From NCBI GenBank assembly GCA_021809365.1, contig JAKBAC010000189.1, positions 1-5,701 of the forward strand: DNA of 5,701 nucleotides. The letters are read 5' to 3'. A program made the translations under genes and the position numbers. Positions 1 through 4,954 of the stretch are shown here, piece by piece; position 1 is the first letter of the stretch, and each line of letters opens with the position of its first letter. The stretch comes from Planctomycetota bacterium. GTDB lineage: Bacteria; Planctomycetota; Phycisphaerae; WQYP01. The notes under the pieces were generated by a model. That model was not told the DNA's origin and did not search any database. It worked only from the letters and a program-made list of their open reading frames with translations.

Positions 1-623
1 TCTCCAGCGGGGTGAAAGGCCGCAAAATCTTCCGCGGAAAAATTGCGCAGACTCATCACTCCCAGCACCAGCGCATCCCCGACGGCGTTCATGCAGGTGA
101 TGCTGGTGGTGGGGGCCAGTCGTAACGGGCAGGCTTCTTCAATGTCTCCCAGTTCAATACAAATATCCACAAGTTTTCCCAGCGTGCTGTCAGCGCGGCT
201 GGTAATGGCGATGGTGGAAACCCCGACACGCTTGAGCTGATCCATCAAGCGCGTCAGTTCATCGGTTTCCCCGCCATAAGACAGCAACAGTACGACATCC
301 GAGCGTCGCACCCGGCCCAGATCACCGTGCAGGGCTTCCACCGGATGGAGAAAATGCGACGGTGTGCCGGTGCTCGCGAAGCTGGCGCTGATCCGCTGCC
401 CGGCCAGGCCGGATTTGCCTACTCCGCTGACCACCACCGTGCCGGGACAATCCGGTTGGGTGCCGCGGTAGATCAATTCAATCGCGGTCGGGAGCGATCT
501 GGTCAATCGATCCGCGACCCGCATAAGCGTGGACGCTTCGGATCGCACAACGTTCTGGGCGTCTGCCAGAAGTTGTACCGGGGAGCTTGGATTAAGCGGC
601 GCATCAGCCGCGGGCGTTTGCAT
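1..623 (-). CDS. kdsD: Arabinose-5-phosphate isomerase, KpsF/GutQ family (SIS domain), 3' end cut by window
   Basis: Interconverts D-ribulose 5-phosphate and D-arabinose 5-phosphate, the first committed step toward Kdo for lipopolysaccharide; cytoplasmic. The window holds the first 207 residues of a family usually about 320-330 long. Seen: an N-terminal helix (about 16-50), then the SIS domain with VSGVGKSG (65-72; K70 matches the conserved lysine), the ASTGTP stretch (83-88), HPVEALHGDLG (93-103), the phosphate-binding loop SYGGETDEL (115-123, often SNSGES/TDEL), ACPLRLAPTTS (164-174) and FSAEDFAAFHPAG (195-207) with the family's late catalytic His. The paired CBS domains expected after this lie outside the window. 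ATG at 623 is chosen because frames upstream stop quickly; no Shine-Dalgarno is visible. A TATATT box (634-639, minus strand) lies 10 bases before the ATG, so the transcript may be nearly leaderless. The gene is divergent from the tRNA-Glu gene. A GutQ/KpsF paralogue with the same activity is the main alternative. Confidence 0.85.
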   Translation of the reverse strand, partial: MQTPAADAPLNPSSPVQLLADAQNVVRSEASTLMRVADRLTRSLPTAIELIYRGTQPDCPGTVVVSGVGKSGLAGQRISASFASTGTPSHFLHPVEALHGDLGRVRRSDVVLLLSYGGETDELTRLMDQLKRVGVSTIAITSRADSTLGKLVDICIELGDIEEACPLRLAPTTSITCMNAVGDALVLGVMSLRNFSAEDFAAFHPAG

Positions 624-674
624 AATGTTTTACAATATACGATTCACCGCATTGCTGCCAGCATCGGCGACAGT

Positions 675-703
675 TTGACTTCACGGCACGATTAACCTAA
701 ATT
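675..703 (+). promoter_or_regulatory. Predicted sigma70-type promoter for the tRNA-Glu gene
   Basis: A -35 box TTGACT (675-680, five of six consensus bases) and a -10 box TAAATT (698-703, four of six) are separated by 17 bases. Transcription would begin near 710, at the foot of the long hairpin that precedes the tRNA. The match is by eye only; the -10 overlaps a small inverted repeat (693-712). Confidence 0.45.
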
Positions 704-712
704 CATAGGTTA
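693..712. repeat. Short inverted repeat (7-bp stem, 6-base loop)
   Basis: Arms TAACCTA (693-699) and TAGGTTA (706-712) are perfect reverse complements around AATTCA. The right arm shares two bases with the left arm of the larger hairpin at 711-754, so both stems cannot be fully formed at once. It overlaps the predicted -10 of the tRNA promoter, so it could be a protein-binding dyad. Confidence 0.55.
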
Positions 713-754
713 GTGCCCTGTTCCACCCGTAATTATGGGTGGAACAGGGCACTA
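711..754. repeat. Perfect 18-bp inverted repeat (strong hairpin) just before the tRNA
   Basis: The left arm 711-728 (TAGTGCCCTGTTCCACCC) is an exact reverse complement of 737-754, around an 8-base loop (729-736). The stem is GC-rich and would be very stable in RNA. No T-run follows on either strand, so it is not a canonical intrinsic terminator. It ends seven bases before the first tRNA base. Possible roles are a leader stem removed by RNase III/RNase P, a barrier protecting kdsD from leftward read-through, or a dispersed REP-like palindrome. The sequence alone does not decide. Confidence 0.85.
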
Positions 755-761
755 GGTGTGC

Positions 762-834
762 GCCCCCATCGTCTAGAGGCCCAGGACAGCAGATTCTCAG
801 TCTGCATACACCGGTTCGAATCCGGTTGGGGGTA
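762..834 (+). tRNA. tRNA-Glu (anticodon CTC)
   Basis: A complete cloverleaf can be drawn: acceptor 762-768 with 827-833; D arm with the GTCTAGAGGCCCAGGAC layout typical of bacterial tRNA-Glu; anticodon stem GCAGA (789-793) with TCTGC (801-805); seven-base loop TTCTCAG with anticodon CTC at 796-798, reading GAG; T arm ACCGG-TTCGAAT-CCGGT; discriminator A at 834. The 3' CCA is not encoded and must be added by CCA-adding enzyme. The first acceptor pair is a G-T wobble rather than Watson-Crick. The gene lies 22 bases from the 3' end of the convergent mcsA, and no T-rich terminator follows it. Confidence 0.95.
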
Positions 835-855
835 GTGGGTGCCGCAGGCCGGGTT

Positions 856-1440
856 TCACGCCAATTTGCTTTCCGGGCCGAAATGGGTGCGGAGTTGATC
901 GCGTAACCGAGCCGCTTCTTCATAGCGCTCGCCCTGAATCGCGGCGTTAAGTTGTATCTCAAGCTGAATTCTCTTCGCCCGCACGACGGTATCCGCCGCT
1001 TTGCTCTGTGGCGGAATTTTCCCGATGTGCTGAGCGTGGCGCTCATGCATGGATGTGATCAGATCGCCAAGTTGCGGCTGAAATTGCGCGTAATCATTCG
1101 GGCAGCCCAGCAGGCCATGTTGCTTGAATTGCCCCCAACTTTGCCCGCAAATGGGGCAAACCGACACCACCGCGTCCGCCTCATCCGTGGTGCCGGCAAC
1201 AAGGTCGGATGCCATTTGCTGTATGATTTCCAGATCGGAATCGCCGGAGAGTATTTGGCCCTCCGGATTATCACCAGCGGCTTTCTGGGTTACCACGGGG
1301 ATCCCCATAAATCCGGCTGCAAAGGCATGGTCTAGACACAGGTGAAGCTCAATAATTTTCGCGGGCGGCCCTTGGGCGGCGATCTCCGTAACATGGATCA
1401 CCGCCGGTCGCGGACACTTCATACATTCTTTAATAAGCAA
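856..1440 (-). CDS. mcsA: McsA-like protein-arginine kinase activator (zinc fingers plus UVR motif)
   Basis: In Firmicutes McsA activates the arginine kinase McsB, which tags proteins for ClpCP; it also binds metals. At 194 residues this protein has the family plan: N-terminal zinc knuckle CMKC (6-9) with CLDH (35-38), a second knuckle CPIC (95-98) with GCPNDY (112-117), a HxGKxP element (138-143), and a C-terminal UVR motif, rich in charge and probably coiled, at about 157-186. Two usual ligands differ: His38 and Asp116 stand where many homologues have Cys. The start is TTG at 1440: a GGAGGG Shine-Dalgarno sits five bases upstream, and the next start (ATG at 1422) would remove Cys6. It lies 60 bases downstream of argD on the same strand, probably in one operon; a TACAAT box at 1478-1483 could be a weak internal promoter. 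No mcsB lies in the window. The stop at 856-858 faces the tRNA, with no terminator visible. Confidence 0.85.
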   Translation of the reverse strand: MLIKECMKCPRPAVIHVTEIAAQGPPAKIIELHLCLDHAFAAGFMGIPVVTQKAAGDNPEGQILSGDSDLEIIQQMASDLVAGTTDEADAVVSVCPICGQSWGQFKQHGLLGCPNDYAQFQPQLGDLITSMHERHAQHIGKIPPQSKAADTVVRAKRIQLEIQLNAAIQGERYEEAARLRDQLRTHFGPESKLA

Positions 1441-1445
1441 GGCGG

Positions 1446-1451
1446 CCCTCC
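1446..1451 (-). promoter_or_regulatory. Shine-Dalgarno of mcsA that fixes its TTG start
   Basis: GGAGGG on the minus strand lies five bases before TTG at 1440. The downstream in-frame ATG (1422) has no such site and would remove the first cysteine of the N-terminal zinc motif. Confidence 0.7.
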
Positions 1452-1500
1452 CGGCTCAACATTTACATCACCACTTTATTGTATACATCGGAAAGCGAAA

Positions 1501-2679
1501 TCAAACTGATTGCAACGCTTTTTCCAAAATGTCCAATCCACGTTCAATCTGCGCCGTTGTGATGACCAGGGAAGGGCATAATCGAAGCACGTTTTTCTGC
1601 GTCACATTAATGATTAATCCATTTTCCAAAGCCCGGCGCACCACCGGCAGCGCATCGGAAATAGCCAATTCAACACCGATAAACAGCCCCGCTCCGCGAA
1701 TGGCTTTGACGTGATTTTTGAGTCGGGGTTGTGACAGCCTTTCACGAATGACCGCGCCGGCGCTGCGGGCGTAATTCAGCAGGTTGTCCCGCTCAATGAC
1801 ATCAAAAACCGCCGCGCTGACTGCCGTGCATATCGGATTGCCACCCAGCGTACAGCCATGCGTGCCGGGTTTGAAATTGGCCGCCAGCCGCTCATTGGCG
1901 AGAATAGCCCCGACGGGCACACCGCCGCCCAGAGCTTTGCCCATGGTCATGATATCTGGTGTGACGCCCGCGATCTGATGACCAAACCAATGTCCCGTGC
2001 GGCCCACTCCCGTCCAGACTTCGTCAAAAATCAACGCCGCCCCGCAACGGTCGCATAATTCTCTTACCGCCCGCAAATATCCCTTCGTAGGCTCGTTGAT
2101 GCCGCCTTCGCCCTGAATCGGTTCCAGCATCACCGCAGCGGTCGTTCCATCCACCACTTCCTCCAGAGCTTCCAGATTGTCAAACGGAACATGGACGAAT
2201 CCCGGCACCAATGGGGCAAAGCCATTTTGCGCCGGCCCAGCGGTGGCGGATAACGCGCCCATCGTCCGGCCATGAAAGCCCTTTTGCATGGTTACAATTT
2301 TCGGTCGATCCGGGCCGGCGGAAATCCGCGCCAGTTTAATGGCCGCTTCCGCCGCCTCCGCTCCGCTATGGCAAAAAAACACGCGGCCATCAAAAGCCTT
2401 GGACTTCAGATGCTCCGCCAGACGAATTTGCGGCTCACTGTAAAACTGATTGCCAACCTGCCACAAAGATTGTGCCTGCCGGGTCATGGCGGCAACCAAT
2501 TGAGGATGACAATGCCCCAGAATTGTGCCGCCGAATCCGGCAAAAAAGTCGATGTATTCCTTACCATCGGCATCCCAAAGCGTGGCCCCCCGCCCGCGAG
2601 CCAGTACAACGGGAAGTTTGCCGTAGTTGCCGATGAGCGCGGCTTCGTGCCGCTTAATGAATTCCGTGGATGCCGTCAT
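1501..2679 (-). CDS. argD: Acetylornithine aminotransferase (class III, PLP-dependent)
   Basis: Transfers the amino group between N-acetylornithine and 2-oxoglutarate in arginine synthesis; some members also serve lysine synthesis as succinyldiaminopimelate aminotransferases. The 392 residues match the usual ArgD length. Seen: FFAGFGGTILGHCHP (45-59), phosphate-binding SGAEA (105-109), FHGRTMGALSATAG (135-148), EPIQGEGG (186-193), FDEVWTGVGRTG (218-229) with the cofactor-contacting Asp219, MGKALGGG (246-253) with Schiff-base Lys248, and THGCTLGGNP (273-282) with Thr277. Two deviations: Trp222 where most ArgD proteins have Gln in DEVQ, and His104 where Asn is usual before SGAEA. ATG at 2679 is preceded by GGAG with a seven-base gap. 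It is the first gene of a probable argD-mcsA transcript. A related class III enzyme (ornithine or GABA aminotransferase) is less likely, given the length and the GFGGTILGHCHP region. Confidence 0.88.
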   Translation of the reverse strand: MTASTEFIKRHEAALIGNYGKLPVVLARGRGATLWDADGKEYIDFFAGFGGTILGHCHPQLVAAMTRQAQSLWQVGNQFYSEPQIRLAEHLKSKAFDGRVFFCHSGAEAAEAAIKLARISAGPDRPKIVTMQKGFHGRTMGALSATAGPAQNGFAPLVPGFVHVPFDNLEALEEVVDGTTAAVMLEPIQGEGGINEPTKGYLRAVRELCDRCGAALIFDEVWTGVGRTGHWFGHQIAGVTPDIMTMGKALGGGVPVGAILANERLAANFKPGTHGCTLGGNPICTAVSAAVFDVIERDNLLNYARSAGAVIRERLSQPRLKNHVKAIRGAGLFIGVELAISDALPVVRRALENGLIINVTQKNVLRLCPSLVITTAQIERGLDILEKALQSV

Positions 2680-2686
2680 AAGTCTG

Positions 2687-2690
2687 CTCC
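2687..2690 (-). promoter_or_regulatory. Shine-Dalgarno of argD
   Basis: GGAG on the minus strand, seven bases before ATG 2679, supports this start. No convincing -35/-10 pair was found in the AT-rich stretch just upstream (2700-2760). Confidence 0.55.
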
Positions 2691-2886
2691 GTGCGCAAAA
2701 ATACCAAAGGGTAAAAAGAATACTCTTTGTTCACCGGAAATGGAAATTATTGAGACACAGCCGTCGTTTTTTTTCACACCAATTAACGATGGGCGCTAAA
2801 GGCGCGTTTGCGGGGCAACACAGCCATGCCCGCGTGAAGTGTCACGTACCCTGCCCCAGCAGGCGTGGCAATTTTTCCGGGCGGGT

Positions 2887-2942
2887 GCGGCGGCGGCTGT
2901 TGCCGCAGAGCAGGGGTCAGGAGAGAGTTGAACAGTAGAGCG
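2887..2942 (+). repeat. 56-bp direct repeat, copy 1
   Basis: Identical over all 56 bases to 3122-3177. It begins with a GCGGCGGCGG run, contains a small GCGGC/GCCGC stem, and ends in the purine-rich stretch AGTTGAACAGTAGAGCG. Bases on either side differ between the copies. It is immediately followed by a 20-bp palindrome, which copy 2 lacks. Confidence 0.95.
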
Positions 2943-2962
2943 AATCGGGCCGCGGCCCGATT
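2943..2962. repeat. Perfect 20-bp palindrome
   Basis: AATCGGGCCGCGGCCCGATT reads the same on both strands, with no central spacer. It abuts the end of repeat copy 1 exactly and could form a cruciform or bind a dimeric protein. Confidence 0.9.
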
Positions 2963-2985
2963 AGAGCAGGTGTGAGTAGAACAGG

Positions 2986-2998
2986 TGAACAGTAGAGC
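2986..2998 (+). repeat. Partial third occurrence of the repeat end word
   Basis: TGAACAGTAGAGC repeats 13 bases from the 3' end of the 56-bp repeat. It lies in a purine-rich tract (2961-3000) made of related words such as AGAGCAG, GAGTAGAACAG and GTGAACAG. Confidence 0.6.
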
Positions 2999-3022
2999 AA
3001 ATTCGGCTAAAGCAAGAGAATA

Positions 3023-3095
3023 GGCTGTCGCCAACAATGCAGCGCCCCCTGCGGTCTACTTTCTACTTACTACTTTCTCAACACTGGCGACTGCC
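3023..3095. repeat. Imperfect inverted repeat around a pyrimidine-rich tract
   Basis: GGCTGTCGCCA (3023-3033) pairs with TGGCGACTGCC (3085-3095) with one mismatch in 11. The enclosed loop contains TCTACTTTCTACTTACTACT (3055-3074), whose reverse complement is a GTAGAA/GTAAG-type purine tract resembling the one at 2971-2998. Confidence 0.5.
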
Positions 3096-3121
3096 GCGTA
3101 AAACGCGCGGTGCAAGCACAC

Positions 3122-3177
3122 GCGGCGGCGGCTGTTGCCGCAGAGCAGGGGTCAGGAGAGAGTTGAACAGTAGAGCG
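3122..3177 (+). repeat. 56-bp direct repeat, copy 2
   Basis: Exact copy of 2887-2942 in the same orientation, 235 bases further on. The surrounding sequence is not conserved, so the unit itself was duplicated or maintained. Confidence 0.95.
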
Positions 3178-3239
3178 CATAAGGCTGGAACTAAAGTGAT
3201 GCTGTCGCAAGATGAGGCAATCCCCAGCGGTACCCCTTC

Positions 3240-3271
3240 CCCTGCTCGCCTGTTCCTCTGCTCCCCTGTTC
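3240..3271 (-). repeat. Tandem 2 x 16-bp repeat, inverted relative of the purine tracts
   Basis: On the minus strand two adjacent 16-mers, GAACAGGGGAGCAGAG and GAACAGGCGAGCAGGG, differ at two positions. They share GAACAG and GAGCAGGGG words with the plus-strand 56-bp repeats, so the same sequence family is present in both orientations. Confidence 0.6.
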
Positions 3272-3355
3272 TAACAGTGGGATGGGGCGTTCCAGCGCCA
3301 CGGTTCGGATTTATTGCCATGCCCCGCGCGCCCCGTCAGGCTCGACGGAGATGAG

Positions 3356-3384
3356 TTGACGGTCCCCTGAATACAGATTATCAT
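3356..3384 (+). promoter_or_regulatory. Sigma70-type promoter of the iclR-SDR-MBL operon
   Basis: TTGACG (3356-3361) and TATCAT (3379-3384), each five of six consensus bases, are spaced by 17 bases. Initiation about seven bases downstream falls near 3391, on the start codon of the regulator, predicting a leaderless or nearly leaderless mRNA. A 5-5-5 dyad ATCAT-TACTG-ATGAT (3380-3394) covers the -10 and the start codon, and a CCGTC/GACGG stem (3333-3348) lies just upstream of the -35. Either could be an autoregulatory operator. Confidence 0.65.
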
Positions 3385-3389
3385 TACTG

Positions 3390-4196
3390 ATGATGTTGCT
3401 CGCTAATAATAAAACTGCAACGGTGATTCCGGCATTGGAGCGCGGTCTCGATGTGCTGGAGCACATCAGCACTGTGGATACACCGCTGACGCTCACCGCC
3501 ATCGCCCGATCCTGCGGACGATCCGTATCAGAACTTCAGCGTGTGGTGGCGTGTCTGCATCGGCGCGGCTATCTGTTTCGCGATGCGGGCGGGGCCTATC
3601 GCGTCAGCAGCAAGCTTTTTCAGATGGGGCAGGCCTGCCCCCCGTTTCAAGATGTGCTGACGCGCTCGCGTGTGCCGATGCGGGTCTTTGCGCACCGGAG
3701 CGGAGAGGCCGTGCATTTAAGCGTGATGGCGGAGGATCGATTACTGATACTGGCCAATGTCCCCGGGCCCGGCTATCTGCAGTTGGGTGTCAACGTCGGC
3801 ACGTTGCACGATCCCATGCTCAGCCCATCGGGAAGAGTTCTTCTGGCGGCGATGTCCGCAGTTGATTTGGCGGCTTACACCAAGCGAACCGGGATCGCGG
3901 CAAGTCAAGTTAAATCTTTGGACAGGCACTTGGCGCGAATTCGCGGCCGTGGCTATGAGTGTGTGGAAAGCCCTCTTTACCATGGCATATATGATCTGGC
4001 CGTTGGCGTAACAGCGCCGGGAGGGGAATGTATCGCAGCGGTCGCATGTTCATTTTTGCGTTCGCGTGATAGTTCCGCGGGTGGAAGGGCCATGGCGGTA
4101 CAATCGCTCTTACCGAAACTGCGTTCTTGTTCGCGGCAGATTACCGCCGCGCTGGAACCCGCGCGGCACCATCATGAAAAGGAGATAATGTCTTGA
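3390..4196 (+). CDS. IclR-family transcriptional regulator
   Basis: A DNA-binding regulator, normally a dimer or tetramer that responds to a small organic acid or sugar derivative. The 268 residues have the family order: an N-terminal winged helix-turn-helix at about 15-72 (ALERGLDVLEHI, then LTLTAIARSCG, the recognition helix SVSELQRVVACLHRRGYL), a linker helix at about 73-100, and the effector-binding domain to about 255, with SPSGRVLLAAM (145-155) and a late core GYECVESPLYHGIYDLAVGV (188-207). The recognition helix departs from the common KSTVHRLL pattern. Two ATGs lie in tandem (3390, 3393); no Shine-Dalgarno is seen, which fits the promoter position and a leaderless start. The last four bases overlap the SDR start. 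Being first in its operon and close to a dyad at the promoter, it probably controls itself and the two genes behind it. The effector is unknown, and I cannot assign a specific subfamily. Confidence 0.9.
   Translation: MMLLANNKTATVIPALERGLDVLEHISTVDTPLTLTAIARSCGRSVSELQRVVACLHRRGYLFRDAGGAYRVSSKLFQMGQACPPFQDVLTRSRVPMRVFAHRSGEAVHLSVMAEDRLLILANVPGPGYLQLGVNVGTLHDPMLSPSGRVLLAAMSAVDLAAYTKRTGIAASQVKSLDRHLARIRGRGYECVESPLYHGIYDLAVGVTAPGGECIAAVACSFLRSRDSSAGGRAMAVQSLLPKLRSCSRQITAALEPARHHHEKEIMS
4179..4185 (+). promoter_or_regulatory. Shine-Dalgarno of the SDR gene, inside iclR
   Basis: AAGGAGA lies eight bases before TTG 4193 (measured from G4184). The nearer ATG at 4188 is in the iclR frame, so this site supports the TTG start of the dehydrogenase. 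Confidence 0.75.
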
Positions 4197-4954
4197 GTAC
4201 TTGTTACGGGATACGGGCTTTGATAACCGGCGGATCACGCGGGATTGGATTGGCTTATGCTGAGGCGATGGTTGAAAGCGGATGCAGCGTTGTTATCAAT
4301 CATTCTGGCGATGGCGAAAAGGCCAGACGGGAATGCGCGCGGCTGGCAACCATGTCTGCGTGCCATGAAATCGACGCTGATATAGCCAATCCGGAGTTGG
4401 CCAGAGAGATGGTACGCCGGGCGGCCGGGCTGCTGGGCGGTCTGGATATTGTGGTCAGTAACGCCGGGATTTGCCGGTTCACGCCGTTTTTGGAGATCAC
4501 CGATGAGATTTGGTCGCGGCACATGGACGTCAATTTGAGCGGGGCCTTTCGGGTAACGCAGGAGGCGGCAAAGATCATGGTGGCGGCGGGGCGGGGAGGT
4601 CGGATTGTTCTTACCACCAGCATTGGCGCATTTCGGTCCAACGCCACGCAAACACATTATTGTGCCACCAAGGGCGGACTGGATCTGCTCATGCAGGGCA
4701 TGGCATTGGAACTTGGGCCATACGGCATTACGGTAAACGCCATTGCTCCGGGTTGGATTCACACGGATATTAACGACACACAGTCACGCGATTCGGCCAC
4801 GGTCAAGTCGTGGCTCAAGGCGCACTGTCCGGTGGGCCGCCTGGGCCAACCAGGTGATCTGAAGGCGGCGCTGCTTTATTTGACGAGTCAAGAAGCATCT
4901 TATGTTACCGGTACCACCGTATCTGTAGATGGAGGTTGGAACGCGCAATTATGA
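4193..4954 (+). CDS. Short-chain dehydrogenase/reductase (classical SDR)
   Basis: A soluble NAD(P)-dependent oxidoreductase acting on an alcohol or carbonyl group. The 253 residues are typical for a classical SDR. Seen: cofactor motif TGGSRGIG (12-19), DADI (61-64) with the usual adenine-contacting Asp, NAG (90-92), and a catalytic set Asn114 (in MDVNLSGAF), Ser143, Tyr156 and Lys160 (YCATK). Then come PGWIHTD (186-192) and the C-terminal VTGTTVSVDGGW (238-249). After the second strand the sequence is INHSGDGEKARR, without an acidic residue, which leans toward NADP(H). The start is TTG at 4193, overlapping the iclR stop (TTGA), with a good Shine-Dalgarno; the end overlaps the MBL gene's ATG (ATGA). 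Resemblance to FabG and sugar dehydrogenases is general. A fatty-acid role is unlikely next to IclR and MBL genes, and the substrate is not readable. Confidence 0.92.
   Translation: MSTCYGIRALITGGSRGIGLAYAEAMVESGCSVVINHSGDGEKARRECARLATMSACHEIDADIANPELAREMVRRAAGLLGGLDIVVSNAGICRFTPFLEITDEIWSRHMDVNLSGAFRVTQEAAKIMVAAGRGGRIVLTTSIGAFRSNATQTHYCATKGGLDLLMQGMALELGPYGITVNAIAPGWIHTDINDTQSRDSATVKSWLKAHCPVGRLGQPGDLKAALLYLTSQEASYVTGTTVSVDGGWNAQL

Larger units (their letters stand above)
2691..3355. other. Gene-free, repeat-rich intergenic region
   Basis: About 665 bases between the divergent argD and iclR units. No reading frame here has a recognisable domain, a ribosome binding site or coding-like composition. 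The first 80 bases are AT-rich and should hold the argD promoter. The rest is GC- and purine-rich, with direct, inverted and tandem repeats listed separately. Short weak stems also occur, for example CGTGA/TCACG at 2833-2846. The whole stretch could be a decayed mobile or minisatellite-like element inserted between two operons. Confidence 0.7.

Noticed and set aside
327..695. 122-codon plus-strand frame
   Set aside because: It is antisense to kdsD, whose minus-strand frame has a full SIS-domain signature.
2767..2774. Run of eight T as a rho-independent terminator
   Set aside because: No GC-rich stem precedes it on the plus strand, and no plus-strand gene ends there.
2272..2799. 175-codon plus-strand frame over argD and its upstream region
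   Set aside because: It is the mirror of a well-supported aminotransferase; the translation is rich in Arg/Gln/Lys and shows no motif.
2887..3177. CRISPR-like array
   Set aside because: There are only two copies, each 56 bp, with a 179-base gap and no regular spacing; no cas gene is present.
2627..3354. Open frames across the repeat region (for example 2627-2938 +, 2783-3037 -, 3037-3354 +, 3078-3320 -)
   Set aside because: They run through the direct repeats, give Arg/Pro/Ser-rich low-complexity translations, and lack ribosome binding sites or recognisable domains.
4235..4762. 175-codon minus-strand frame
   Set aside because: It is the shadow of the SDR gene, which has all catalytic motifs in its own frame.
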